64,000 nucleotides of DNA from the NCBI GenBank assembly GCA_037481615.1, contig JBBFLI010000015.1; one strand, given 5' to 3'. Below, in pieces: positions 1 to 8,746 of the stretch; position 1 is the stretch's first letter; the number at the start of each line of letters is the position of its first letter. The position numbers and the translations under genes were made by a program. The DNA comes from SpSt-501 sp037481615. GTDB taxonomy: Bacteria > Desulfobacterota > Desulfobacteria > Desulfobacterales > SpSt-501. The notes under the pieces are model-generated. The model was not told where the DNA came from, did not search any database, and was given only the letters and a program-made list of their open reading frames with translations.

Positions 1-8
1 TCCGTGCG

Positions 9-689
9 GTGCTCCGGGCGCGTTACCCCGAGGTGCGGCCGCAGCTCCTGCACCGCAACCCCTTCGAGCTGCTGATCGCCACCATCCTCTCCGCGCAGTG
101 CACCGACCGCCAGGTGAACCGGGTCACCCCCGCGCTCTTCCGGGAGTTGCCGGGCCCGCGGGACTTCGCCGCCGCCCCCCTGTCGCGCATCGAGGCGCTC
201 GTGCGGTCCACGGGCTTTTACCGGAACAAGGCCCGGAACATCAAGGCCTGCTGCCGGGCGCTCCTTGCCGAACACGGCGGCGAGGTGCCGCGCACGCTCG
301 AGGAGCTGGTGCGGCTCCCCGGCGTGGGCCGCAAGACGGCGAACGTCGTCCTCGGGGCCGCCTTCGGCATCCCCGGGATCGTGGTCGACACCCACGTGGC
401 GCGGCTCGCGCGCCGGCTCGGGTTGAGCCCCCGGCGCGACCCGCGCCGGATCGAGCAGGACCTGATGGCGGTCGTCCCGCGGTCCGAGTGGAGCGCCTTT
501 TCGCTGCGGCTGGTCTTCTTCGGCCGCGAGGTGTGCACGGCCCGCAGGCCGCGCTGCCCGGAATGCCCCCTCGCATCGATCTGCCCCTACCCCGGCAAGA
601 CGCCCGCGGCGCCGGTCGGGCCGCGCGCGACGGCTGCGGGGGCGGCCCCGGGCAAAGCAGCGCGCGGGGAGGCCCGCGAGGGGCGCTAA
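9..689 (+). CDS. nth: Endonuclease III (DNA glycosylase/AP lyase)
   Basis: Base-excision repair enzyme that removes oxidised pyrimidines and nicks the abasic site. From the GTG at 9 it has 226 residues. The helix-hairpin-helix LPGVGRKTANVV carries the catalytic lysine (about residue 109), and VDTHVAR carries the catalytic aspartate (about residue 127). A 4Fe-4S motif C-X6-C-X2-C-X5-C lies at about residues 176-192. The Ala/Gly/Arg-rich tail of about 30 residues is longer than usual. The frame is open to the window edge, so the true start may lie upstream. Its TAA overlaps the stop of the convergent permease gene, so transcription from the two sides must meet here. Family assignment is very secure; only the start is uncertain. 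Confidence 0.95.
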   Translation: MLRARYPEVRPQLLHRNPFELLIATILSAQCTDRQVNRVTPALFRELPGPRDFAAAPLSRIEALVRSTGFYRNKARNIKACCRALLAEHGGEVPRTLEELVRLPGVGRKTANVVLGAAFGIPGIVVDTHVARLARRLGLSPRRDPRRIEQDLMAVVPRSEWSAFSLRLVFFGREVCTARRPRCPECPLASICPYPGKTPAAPVGPRATAAGAAPGKAARGEAREGR

Positions 690-1660
690 CCGAAGAACGA
701 GGTGATGTAGCGCAGGGCGACAAACACGATCAGGGCGCCGAGAAGCCCCTTGATCGCCTGCTGCGGGACGTATTTCTGCAGGCGGGCCCCGAGGTACATG
801 CCCGCGAAGCCCCCGGCGCCGAAGAGGGCCCCGAGGAGCCAGTCGGGCCTTGTGGCCAGCCCGGCCTGCGCGGGAATGACGCTGTAGAAGAAGACGCCCG
901 CGATCGAGGTGAGAAAGGTGCCCATGAGCGCCGCCCCGGCGACGGTGTAGACCGGCAGCCGGAAGAAGGCCACGCAGAAGGGGGCGATGATCGCCCCGCC
1001 TCCGATCCCATAGGTGCCGCCGATCACGCCCACGACAAAGGCGAGCGCGAACATCCCCGGGGTGGAGTAGGAGAAGCGCTCCCCCCAGAATTCATACACC
1101 ACCCGGAGGGCGTTGAACGAGACCGTGCGCACGACCGCCTCCGCGGGGAGCCCGGCCGCGATCCTCGTCGCGCGGTCGCTTTTCAGGCGCTTGACCTGCT
1201 CCTGGAAACGCTGCTCAAGGGCTTTCATTTGCTGTTTGCCCCGCCGCGAGCGGGGCGTGAGCTCCCAGAGCAGGCGGCCGCCGATGTAGAGCAGAACGAG
1301 GCCGACGAAGAGCTTGAAGGCCCGGGGGTCCGGAAGGTAGAGGACGCGGAGGTAGTAGCCGATCAGCACCCCGGGGAGGGTCCCCGCGATCACGATCGCG
1401 GTGAGCGGCCAGGCCATGCGCCCCTCGCGGATGTAGCGGTAGACGCCGCTCGGGATGGCGACGATGTTGTAGACGAAGTTCGTGGCGCTGACCGAGGGGG
1501 AGCTGTAATGGAGCACGCTCACCTGGAAGGGCAGCAGCAGAAACGCCCCCGACACCCCGCCCATGGAGGTGAGGGTGGAGACGACCAGCGCGACGAGAGG
1601 CGGAAGAAACCAGAGGGTTTCGACACCGGAAACGGGGAACCGCATCACCATCGCCTCCAT
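686..1660 (-). CDS. TauE/SafE family permease (putative sulfite/sulfonate-type exporter)
   Basis: Membrane permease of 324 residues with the two-repeat TauE/SafE plan. Each half opens with a glycine-rich helix: TSMGGVSGAFLLLPF near residue 32, and GVIGGTYGIGGGAIIAPF near residue 210. The halves are joined by a long charged cytoplasmic linker (about residues 133-185). Relatives export sulfite, sulfoacetate or other small anions; the substrate here is not evident. It is a single gene, transcribed away from the TunR-like regulator at 1789, and the two share a 128-bp divergent promoter region. This is the first of three TauE/SafE proteins in the window and the only one not beside a PEP-synthase-like gene. 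Confidence 0.85.
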   Translation of the reverse strand: MEAMVMRFPVSGVETLWFLPPLVALVVSTLTSMGGVSGAFLLLPFQVSVLHYSSPSVSATNFVYNIVAIPSGVYRYIREGRMAWPLTAIVIAGTLPGVLIGYYLRVLYLPDPRAFKLFVGLVLLYIGGRLLWELTPRSRRGKQQMKALEQRFQEQVKRLKSDRATRIAAGLPAEAVVRTVSFNALRVVYEFWGERFSYSTPGMFALAFVVGVIGGTYGIGGGAIIAPFCVAFFRLPVYTVAGAALMGTFLTSIAGVFFYSVIPAQAGLATRPDWLLGALFGAGGFAGMYLGARLQKYVPQQAIKGLLGALIVFVALRYITSFFG

Positions 1661-1788
1661 GCGGGCCTCCTGCTCTCCGCCGCCGGCGGGGGGGTTGCAG
1701 AGACACGGTTTTTATCTTATTCGTGACAGTGTAAGTCTACGCCCTTGCGCGCGGGCGTGTCAAGGCGAACCCGTCACCGGGAGGATGC
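1661..1788. promoter_or_regulatory. Divergent intergenic region between TauE-family gene and TunR-like regulator
   Basis: This 128-bp gap holds the 5' regions of both divergent genes. A T-rich patch around 1711-1722 stands out from the GC-rich surroundings. On the minus strand there is a weak -35/-10 pair, TAGACT and GATAAA, about 17 bases apart. On the plus strand GGGAGG precedes the ATG at 1789. I see no perfect ModE-type palindrome. Whether the TunR-like protein controls its own gene or the permease cannot be decided by eye. Confidence 0.35.
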
Positions 1789-2844
1789 ATGCCGCCGCGC
1801 GACCCGAACCCGAGCCCCTCTCCCCGCCCCCCGGCGGCGGCACGGCCCTGCCTCACGTCCCGCCAGCTCGACCGCCTGGGGGAAGCCTTCGACGCCTGGG
1901 TGCGGGCCGCGCGGCGCGCCGACATCGCGCGGTCGCGGCGCCGCGTGCGGCTGATCTATCTTTTGATCCGCCACACCGGCGCGCGTCTGCGGGAGGTGCT
2001 GGAACTCGATCCCGGCCGTGACGTGGATCCCGGGCGCGGCCGGGTCCGCTTCCGCAAGAGCGGGGGGAAACGGGGTCGGGCCCGCGAAGTGCGGATTCCC
2101 GGGGAGCTGGCCGCCGAGGCCGAAGCGCTCGCCGCGGAAGCCGGCCGCCCCGCCGGCGGGAGGCTTGCCCTGGACCCCGCCCACGTGCGCCGCAAATTCT
2201 ACGAGCGCGCCCGGGAGATCGGCCTGCCGCGGGCGATGGCCGCACCGGAGGCCGTCCGGCGTTCGCGGGCGCTCGAGCTGTTGCGCGAGAACGTGCCCCT
2301 CCCGGTCGTCCAGCGCATCCTGGGCCAGGCCAGCCCGGCCCGGGCCGCCTCGTACGTCCGCTTTTCGGAGGCGGACCTGCAGCGGGCGGAGGCCTTTTAC
2401 CTCGAGCGCGCCCGGCGGCGCACGACCTCGGCCCGAAACGCCTTCTTCGGCAAGGTTGCGGCCATCCGCCGGGGCGATGTCCAGGCCGAGGTCGGCATCG
2501 CGCTTCCCTCCGGAGAACGCCTGCGGGCCGTGATCACCCGGGAGAGCCTGAAGCGGCTGGGGTTGCGGGTGGGGGGGTGGGTCGCGGCCGAGGTGAAAGC
2601 CCCGTGGCTGTCGCTGCACGCGGGAGAGGAGGCGGCGAAATCGAGCGCCGACAACGTCTTCGCCGGGAGGGTCGTGCGGCTGCGGCGGGGGGCCCTCACC
2701 GCGGAGGTCGTCACGCGAAGCGAAGGGGGGGTCGAGCTTTGCGCGGTGATCACCCGCGAGAGCGCCACGCGCCTCGGCCTGCGGCGCGGCCAAAGGGTGC
2801 AAGTCGGCTTCAGCGCTTTCGCCGTGGTCCTGCACGAGGCCTGA
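1789..2844 (+). CDS. tunR: TunR-type tungstate/molybdate-responsive regulator (recombinase-like DNA-binding domain + two TOBE domains)
   Basis: A 351-residue fusion. Residues about 25-205 resemble the catalytic half of XerC/XerD tyrosine recombinases: TGARLREVLEL with Arg66, the box-II equivalent around EAVRRSRALELL, and a C-terminal Tyr189 in ASYVRF. Two TOBE/Mop-like oxyanion-binding domains follow (about 215-275 and 286-348), each with the repeat element AVITRES..RLGLR. The architecture matches the TunR family, which controls tungstate and molybdate homeostasis genes in sulfate-reducing deltaproteobacteria and uses a recombinase-derived domain to bind DNA. The usual catalytic histidines are absent (LRH reads VRR; LGH reads LGQ), so strand exchange is unlikely. 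No mod or tup transporter genes lie in this window, so its targets are elsewhere or unknown. Confidence 0.82.
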   Translation: MPPRDPNPSPSPRPPAAARPCLTSRQLDRLGEAFDAWVRAARRADIARSRRRVRLIYLLIRHTGARLREVLELDPGRDVDPGRGRVRFRKSGGKRGRAREVRIPGELAAEAEALAAEAGRPAGGRLALDPAHVRRKFYERAREIGLPRAMAAPEAVRRSRALELLRENVPLPVVQRILGQASPARAASYVRFSEADLQRAEAFYLERARRRTTSARNAFFGKVAAIRRGDVQAEVGIALPSGERLRAVITRESLKRLGLRVGGWVAAEVKAPWLSLHAGEEAAKSSADNVFAGRVVRLRRGALTAEVVTRSEGGVELCAVITRESATRLGLRRGQRVQVGFSAFAVVLHEA

Positions 2845-2986
2845 GCCCGCGCATCCCAGGGCCTTCGCCCGCACCGCCGGCCGGGTGAGGCTCGGGGGTG
2901 GGATTGATTCCGCGGCGGCGATATACTACAGGCACCGGACCGGCCGAGGGCACGGGCTCGGGGAGGAGACCATTTCCACCGTCCGC

Positions 2987-3877
2987 ATGAACCTGAAATC
3001 TTCCAAGATCGGGCGCAATGACCCCTGCCCCTGCGGCAGCGGCTTGAAGTTCAAGAAATGCTGCGCCCGGAAGGTTCCCTCCGCCTCCCCCGCGGACATC
3101 GCCGAGCGCTACGCGCGCGAACACGGGATCCGGCTGAAGGGCCCGGCCGACGTCGAGGGGATCCGCCGCGCCGGCCGCCTCGTGGTGGACACGCTGGATC
3201 TGGTCGCCCGCCGGCTGCGCCCCGGCATCGCGACCGAGGAGATCGACCGCTGGGTCCACGAGTACACCCTGCAGCACGGCGGGAGACCCGCCCCCCTGCA
3301 CTACCGCGGGTTCCCCAAGAGCGTGTGCGTTTCGGTGAACGAGGAGATCTGCCACGGGATTCCCGGCGGCCGGATCCTGCTCGAGGGTGACATCGTCAAC
3401 GTGGACGTGACCACCGTGCTCGAGGGCTTCTACGCCGACGCGAACCGCACCTTCTTCATCGGCACCCCGGGGCCGGAGGCGCGCAAGATCGTCGCCGTCG
3501 CCCGGGAGTGCCTGCGCCGGGGGATGGCGGCCGTGAAACCGGGGAACACGCTGGGGGACATCGGCTGGGCGATCCAGTCCTACGCCGAGGCGCGGGGCTG
3601 TTCCGTCGTGCGCGAGTTCGTCGGTCACGGCGTGGGCTTTGACTTCCACGAGCCCCCCCAGGTGCCGCATTTCGGCCGGCCGGGAAGCGGGCTCGTCCTC
3701 GTCCCGGGGATGGTCTTCACGATCGAGCCCATGATCAACCTCGGCCGCCGCGAGCTGAAGATCCTCCCCGACGAGTGGACGGCGGTCACGCGCGACGGCT
3801 CGCTCTCCGCGCAGTTCGAGCAGACCGTTCTCGTCACCGCCGAGGGCTGCGAAAGCCTGACCCCCTGGCAGGATTGA
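2987..3877 (+). CDS. map: Methionine aminopeptidase type I with N-terminal SEC-C motif
   Basis: Cytosolic metalloprotease that removes initiator methionine from new proteins. The ATG at 2987 gives 296 residues beginning with a SEC-C zinc motif, GRNDPCPCGSGLKFKKCC, followed by a complete pita-bread catalytic domain. The metal ligands are visible: the two Asp of NVDVTTVLEGFYADANR, His in FVGHGVGFDFHEPP, Glu in FTIEPM and Glu in FEQTVLV. An in-frame start at 2885 would add 34 residues of low-complexity sequence with no family match, so I prefer 2987. GGGAGGAG sits about 18 bases upstream, which is far for a ribosome site. SEC-C extensions are thought to bind ribosomes or the Sec machinery. Confidence 0.93.
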   Translation: MNLKSSKIGRNDPCPCGSGLKFKKCCARKVPSASPADIAERYAREHGIRLKGPADVEGIRRAGRLVVDTLDLVARRLRPGIATEEIDRWVHEYTLQHGGRPAPLHYRGFPKSVCVSVNEEICHGIPGGRILLEGDIVNVDVTTVLEGFYADANRTFFIGTPGPEARKIVAVARECLRRGMAAVKPGNTLGDIGWAIQSYAEARGCSVVREFVGHGVGFDFHEPPQVPHFGRPGSGLVLVPGMVFTIEPMINLGRRELKILPDEWTAVTRDGSLSAQFEQTVLVTAEGCESLTPWQD

Positions 3878-3897
3878 GGCGCCCGTCTCCCCGGGGG

Positions 3898-4326
3898 CTA
3901 TCTTTTCGACAGGAGGCTGCGGATCTGCTCGCTCTGCGCGCGCTGTGCCGCGCCGCCCCGGCGCTCGAGCGCCTGGGCCATCTTCTCGAGGAGGTTTTCG
4001 AGAAGGATGGGCTTGAGGAGGTAGTCGTAGGCGCCGGACTGCATGCCCTCCATCCCGGTTTCGATCGAGGCATGCCCGGTGAGGAGGATCACCTCGGTTT
4101 CGGGGCGGATTTTCTTGATCTCCTTGAGCGTCTGGATGCCGTCCATCCCCCCCGGCATCTTGATGTCCAGCACCACGACGTCGAAGGGGCTTTGCCGGAT
4201 GAGCTGCAGGGCCGCCTCGCCGCTGGCACACCCCTGCGCTTCGATGTTTCGTTTCTTCAAGCGCTTCATCAGCGTTTCGAGGAAGTCGCCCTCGTCGTCG
4301 ACGATCAGGATGTTCGGCCGATCCAT
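3898..4326 (-). CDS. Single-domain response regulator
   Basis: A 142-residue receiver-only protein. The acidic pair is in LIVDDEGDF, the phospho-acceptor Asp in VVLDIKMPG (about residue 53), the switch Thr in LLTGHAS and the Lys in DYLLKP. The short basic tail is not a recognisable output domain. It lies 62 bp downstream of the Cache-domain kinase at 4389-6050 and is probably its partner. It resembles the receiver at 10820-11242 (shared FLETL.KR..KRN and ILLTGHA.IE segments), as expected if the two kinase/receiver pairs of cluster A are duplicates. Without an output domain it must act by protein contact or as a phosphorelay intermediate. Confidence 0.88.
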   Translation of the reverse strand: MDRPNILIVDDEGDFLETLMKRLKKRNIEAQGCASGEAALQLIRQSPFDVVVLDIKMPGGMDGIQTLKEIKKIRPETEVILLTGHASIETGMEGMQSGAYDYLLKPILLENLLEKMAQALERRGGAAQRAQSEQIRSLLSKR

Positions 4327-4388
4327 TCCGCCCCTCCCTTGCCGGGCGGCCTTCCGGAAAGGATGCTCTCCGCCGTGTGCGGCCGGGC

Positions 4389-6050
4389 CTACTCCGAGGC
4401 CGGAGTGATCACCGGCAGCACGATCGTGAAGGTCGCCCCCTCGCCCGGTTTGCTCTGCAGGGTCATCTTGCCGCCCATTTTTTCGATGATGTTGTAGCTG
4501 ATCCAGAGGCCGAGCCCCGTGCCCTTGCCGGTGCCCTTCGTGGTGAAAAAGGGGTCGAAGACCTTGCGCTGCATGTGCTCCGGGATCCCGGGGCCGTTGT
4601 CCGTCACGGTGATCCGAATCGCCGACTCGGCCGTCTCGCTGCGGACGACGATCCGGCCGTTCTGGCCGATCGCGTCGATCGCGTTGTTGACCAGGTTGAG
4701 GATCACCTGCTGGAGCTGGGAGCCGTCGCCCGTGGTCCGGGGCAGATCCGGCTGGAGGTCGGTCTGGATTTCGATGTTGTTGTTGCGGGCGTAGTTTTTC
4801 AGGATGTCCACCGTCTGGTGGATGATGCGGTTCACGTCGATCGCCTCGGTGCGCGGCTCCATGCGGCGCGCGTAGCCGAGCATGTCGTGGACCACCTTGC
4901 GGGCGCGCTCGACGTGCTCCTCGATTTTCAGGACCGCGTCGCGGAATTCGGTGAAATTGGGGCTGCCCCGGAGGTCCTCCTCGGCGAGGAGATCCCGCAT
5001 CCAGCCCGTCTTCTGCAGGATCACGGCGAGCGGGTTGTTGATCTCGTGGGCGACCCCGGCGGCCATTTTGCCCAGGGCGGCGAGCTTGTCGGCCTGGATG
5101 AGCTGGGCGTCCATTTCGCGCAGGCGGGTCTCCGCCTGCATCATCTGCCGCACGAGCGTCCGGGTGGTGAGCACCGTGGTGAGCACGATCGCGAGCATGC
5201 CCGAGACGATGATGGCCACTTGGATCGTGCGGGCGGCGAAGAGCTGGGCCATGTCCTCCTCGACGTCGCCGCTCACCACGAGGAGCCATTCGGTCGATTT
5301 GAGCCAGGTCCCGGCGAAGAGGACCCCCGGCTGGCCGACGAGCGCGCCGTCGACCACCATCGTCTGCTTGCCGAAAAGCGCGGGTTTGACCGGCGAGGGC
5401 TCGAGGATTTTTCCCGCAAGACGCGGCGGGGTCTGGAGGATCCCCTCGCGGTTCAGCAGAAAGGCGTCCCCGGTCTTGCCGATCTGCCCCACCTGGACGA
5501 TCCGGCCGAAGATCTCGGGGTCGATCGTCGCCCGCAGCACCCAGTTGCGCTGTCTTTCCTGGCGGCGCACGGCGATGATGAAATGGGGCAGGCGCCGGAA
5601 CCCCAGGTAGACGTCGCTGATGTGCACCCCGCGGCTCATGACCTGGCCGAACCACGGCTGTTCGAAATAATTCTTTCCTTTGAGGTCGTAGGGCCCGACG
5701 TAGGCGAGCTGGGTGCCGTGCTGATCGATCACCCCCAGATCGACGAAGGCCCCGGCGCGGGCGTTTATGATGGCGAGCGAGGCGGCGAGGTTTTCCTCGT
5801 TCGCCATTTCGGCAAGGCTGTGGGTGTCGGCGATGGTGCCGAGGATCGCGGTCCGCTCGGCGAGGAAGAGGTCGACGGCGTCGGCCCGGGACTCCGCCCG
5901 GAACTGGATCTGCTCCCGGATTTTTTCGGTGTACATCGCGGCGAACTGCCGGTAGAGGATCACGCCGAGCAAGAGCAGCGGGGCGAAGGAGACGAACAGC
6001 GTGAGCAGGATGATCCGGGTCTGCAGGCGGCTGTAGAGGTTCTTGTCCAT
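4389..6050 (-). CDS. Cache-domain sensor histidine kinase
   Basis: Membrane kinase of 553 residues. TM1 spans about residues 12-33. A periplasmic double-Cache-type sensor runs to about residue 265 (AYVGPYDLKGKNYF and RGVHISDVYLGFRRLPHFI). TM2 spans about 275-297, and a coiled linker leads to HisKA with GVAHEINNPL (His335). The HATPase domain has NLVNNAIDAI, DNGPGIP and GKGTGLGLW. The sensor is clearly related to that of the kinase at 11766-13550; both carry AYVGPYDL and the G-F-R-R-x-P-H-F-I-I-A-V segment. This suggests that both read a similar small ligand, often a carboxylate or amine in Cache families; the ligand is unknown. It follows the PEP-synthase-like gene by 84 bp and precedes its receiver gene. 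Confidence 0.9.
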   Translation of the reverse strand: MDKNLYSRLQTRIILLTLFVSFAPLLLLGVILYRQFAAMYTEKIREQIQFRAESRADAVDLFLAERTAILGTIADTHSLAEMANEENLAASLAIINARAGAFVDLGVIDQHGTQLAYVGPYDLKGKNYFEQPWFGQVMSRGVHISDVYLGFRRLPHFIIAVRRQERQRNWVLRATIDPEIFGRIVQVGQIGKTGDAFLLNREGILQTPPRLAGKILEPSPVKPALFGKQTMVVDGALVGQPGVLFAGTWLKSTEWLLVVSGDVEEDMAQLFAARTIQVAIIVSGMLAIVLTTVLTTRTLVRQMMQAETRLREMDAQLIQADKLAALGKMAAGVAHEINNPLAVILQKTGWMRDLLAEEDLRGSPNFTEFRDAVLKIEEHVERARKVVHDMLGYARRMEPRTEAIDVNRIIHQTVDILKNYARNNNIEIQTDLQPDLPRTTGDGSQLQQVILNLVNNAIDAIGQNGRIVVRSETAESAIRITVTDNGPGIPEHMQRKVFDPFFTTKGTGKGTGLGLWISYNIIEKMGGKMTLQSKPGEGATFTIVLPVITPASE

Positions 6051-6134
6051 CGGGGGCGGTTCCGCCGGACGGGGAAAGAGGCGTCGCTGCGCCGTTTATG
6101 GCAGAAAAGGCCTTCGGCGGCAAGCGCGGCGGAA

Positions 6135-8729
6135 TCAGGCCCCGCGGCCGGCGGTCAGGCGCTCGATGTCCTGGCGGTACTTGCGCCGGTAGGATTCGAC
6201 CCGCCCCGCGTTCGCCATGACCATGTCCATCTGGCGGGTGTGCAGGGCGAGGTAGCCCAGCACCTCGATCCGCCGGAGGATCTCTCCCTCCGGGTGCCCC
6301 TCGAAGCGGGCGACGAGGTGATCCTCGCGGATCTCGACCTGGAAGCCCTGCTCCTCGAGGATTTCGGCGACGAGGTGCACGCGCGCCAGACGCCGCTCGA
6401 AGTCGGCCGCCCCGCCCTTGAACTGGAAGCTCAGGTAATTCTCCAGGGTGCGCTCGCTCACCAGGGCCTCGAGGGTCGCGAAGTGGAAACCCAGCCGCTG
6501 GTTGAGGCAGCAGAACGAGCGCGAGATCATGAAGTAGTTCCGTTCGGCGAACTTGGAGCGGACCCCCAGATTGAGCGAGCGGTTGGTCGTCGCCTGGAAC
6601 AGCACCGAGAGCATGCCCCGGCCGTCGACGGCGGGGGGGCCTTCCCAGGGGATCGCGGTGAAGCCCCGCCAGAAGGCGAGCATCGGGGCACAGGCGATCT
6701 GCTCGAGCCGCACGTAGGGGCCGGTCACCTCCTCCGTGAAGCCGTCGTCCAGGTTGAGGATCCACCACTGCATGGGCACGCGGTGGAAGAGCTGTTTGCT
6801 CGAGCGCTCCGGGAAATGATGGTCCTGCCCGAAGCGGAACATCTCGAGCACCGACTTCTCGTGAATGAAACGGGTGATGTCGTGCAGCGTGCGGCAATGT
6901 TCGGGGGCGAACTCGAGAGCGTCCGGATCGAGGAGGTGGAGCGGGACGATGCGGCGGCCGGCTTCCTCGAGGATGCGGAAGACGGGGCTCCCCTGCATGA
7001 GCGGCCGTCGGGGGGGCTGGGCTTCGAGCAACGCTTCCCGGCGTCCGGCGTGCACCGCGCGCCCCGTCGCGTCGACGGTCACCTCCCCCGCCCCGCGCAG
7101 CTTTTCGACCGCGCCGGGGACGCCGAAGAGGGCGGGTACCCCGAACTCGCGGGCGACGCTTGCGAGGTGGCCGGCAAAGCCGCCCTCCTCGGCCACCACC
7201 GCGGCAGCCCGTGACAGAAGCGAGGCCCAGCGCGGCAGCGCCTGGCGGACGACGAGCACCGCCCCCGGCGGAAAGGAGAGCATGTCGGCGGCGCGCTCGG
7301 CGACGAAAACCGGGCCTGCCGCCACGCCGGGGCTGGCGGTGGCCCCCCCGCGGCACAGGACGCCGCCCTCCCCGTCTGCGGCGGAGGGGCCGGTCCCGGC
7401 CGCGGTCTCCCGGGCGGTGAGCGGGCGGCACTGGAGGAGAACGACTTCGCCGTTCTCGTCGAGGGCCCACTCGAGATCCTGGGGGCAGCCGTAGTGCCGC
7501 TCGAGCGCAAGGGCGATCCGGGCGAGTTCGCGGGCCTGCTCGGGCGAGAGGGAGGGTTGGAGACGCTCCGGCCCCGTCAGCTCCATCCGGCAGACGCCCT
7601 CCTCGGGGAAGCAGAGGTACTTGCGATCCTTTTCGCGCACCTCCGCGACGAGCAGCTCCGGGGGGTCGTTTCGGGAGAGGACGAAGAGATCGCTCGCCGT
7701 GCTGCCGTCCACCACGGCCTTGGGCAACCCCCAGACGGCCTGGATGAAGATGCGCCGGTCGCGCGGGTCGACCGGGCTGCAGGAATAGGCGACCCCGCCC
7801 GCAACGGCGGGGACCATGGCGAGACAACCCACGCCCATGGCGATGTCTTCGTCGCGGAAACCGCGCTGCAGGCGGTAGGTGATCGCCGGCAGGCCGTACT
7901 TGCTCGCGAGCACCTCGCGGTAGGCGGTGAGCAGGGTTTCGCGGCCCACGTTCAGCTCCGAGCGGTACTGCCCGGCGAAGGAGCTCCCGCCCGCGTCCTC
8001 GCCGAGCGCGCTGCTGCGCAGGGCCACCTTGACGCCGGGGCCGCACCCGGCTTCGAGATGGGCATAGGCCTGGAGGATCGCCTCCTCCACCTCGCCGGGG
8101 ATCTCGGCGCGGATGATCAGCTGCTGGATTTCGGCGCTCAGGGCGTAGAGGGTGTCGAGGCGTCCGGTTTCGGCCGCCTGCAGGCGGCGGTCGATTTCGG
8201 TCTGCAGTTCGCGGTGGGCGAAGAAACGCTCGGCGGCGGCGGTGGTGATCGCAAACCCCGGGGGCACACGCAAGCCCAGCCGGTTGCGGATCTCCCCGAG
8301 GTTCGCCATTTTGGGGCCGGCGGCGTCGGCGAGATCCCGGTGCAAGTCCTCAATCGGGATCACCAGGCGCGGATCGCGCGGGGGGGCGGGTCGCGCGAGA
8401 ATCTCCTCGATTTCCTTCTGGATGGCGTCGTAGCGGGCGAAAAGCGCGGTGTACTTTCCCGGCGCCAGCCGCTCGAGGCCCCGGATCATGGAATAAACGT
8501 TCACGCAGACCGAGGTGCAGGCGGCCCGCACGAAGGTCATGCCGAAGGGACGATGGCCGTGGAGAGCCTCCTCGATTTCGCTCATGATCTCGAGCGCCTT
8601 GCGGTTGGCGCCGAGCAGGAGCCGGAAGTGGTGGTAGCGTTCCTTGAATTCGAGCCGCAGGGCCTCCGCGTCGTCCGGCGCGGCGGCCCTGCGGCGCAAG
8701 AGCTTCTTTAGAATCCCGCCGATCGGCAT
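6135..8729 (-). CDS. PEP-synthase-like phosphotransfer protein A (PEP/pyruvate-binding and mobile domains, novel C-terminal domain)
   Basis: An 864-residue protein. A helical N-terminal region (about 25-110) is followed by a PEP/pyruvate-binding, ATP-grasp-like domain of the PPDK/PEP synthase type (about 120-440: VALRSSALGEDAGGSSFAGQ, SCSPVDPRDRRIFIQAVWG). A mobile phosphohistidine domain (about 460-560) carries His521 in EEGGFAGHLASVAREFG. The PEP-binding TIM barrel of true PEP synthase is missing. Instead there is a domain of about 285 residues that I do not recognise, with CRTLHDITRFIHEKS, FKGGAADFERR and TRQMDMVMA. A paralogue lies at 16181-18868. The protein may phosphorylate an unknown acceptor or act as an energy-state sensor. 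Start chosen at 8729, 17 bp after the upstream gene's stop; a longer frame upstream overlaps that gene. Confidence 0.85.
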   Translation of the reverse strand: MPIGGILKKLLRRRAAAPDDAEALRLEFKERYHHFRLLLGANRKALEIMSEIEEALHGHRPFGMTFVRAACTSVCVNVYSMIRGLERLAPGKYTALFARYDAIQKEIEEILARPAPPRDPRLVIPIEDLHRDLADAAGPKMANLGEIRNRLGLRVPPGFAITTAAAERFFAHRELQTEIDRRLQAAETGRLDTLYALSAEIQQLIIRAEIPGEVEEAILQAYAHLEAGCGPGVKVALRSSALGEDAGGSSFAGQYRSELNVGRETLLTAYREVLASKYGLPAITYRLQRGFRDEDIAMGVGCLAMVPAVAGGVAYSCSPVDPRDRRIFIQAVWGLPKAVVDGSTASDLFVLSRNDPPELLVAEVREKDRKYLCFPEEGVCRMELTGPERLQPSLSPEQARELARIALALERHYGCPQDLEWALDENGEVVLLQCRPLTARETAAGTGPSAADGEGGVLCRGGATASPGVAAGPVFVAERAADMLSFPPGAVLVVRQALPRWASLLSRAAAVVAEEGGFAGHLASVAREFGVPALFGVPGAVEKLRGAGEVTVDATGRAVHAGRREALLEAQPPRRPLMQGSPVFRILEEAGRRIVPLHLLDPDALEFAPEHCRTLHDITRFIHEKSVLEMFRFGQDHHFPERSSKQLFHRVPMQWWILNLDDGFTEEVTGPYVRLEQIACAPMLAFWRGFTAIPWEGPPAVDGRGMLSVLFQATTNRSLNLGVRSKFAERNYFMISRSFCCLNQRLGFHFATLEALVSERTLENYLSFQFKGGAADFERRLARVHLVAEILEEQGFQVEIREDHLVARFEGHPEGEILRRIEVLGYLALHTRQMDMVMANAGRVESYRRKYRQDIERLTAGRGA

Positions 8730-8746
8730 CCCGGGGGCTTCCCTGC

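Noticed and set aside
4224..4239. TGGCAC on the plus strand as a sigma-54 promoter
   Set aside because: Inside the receiver gene, no TTGC at -12, and no plus-strand gene follows.
3898..8046. A continuous 1382-residue minus-strand frame over the receiver, the kinase and part of the PEP-synthase-like gene
   Set aside because: Only the last 142 residues (receiver) make protein sense. The rest is an arginine/proline-rich shadow of other frames, caused by high GC and few stop codons.
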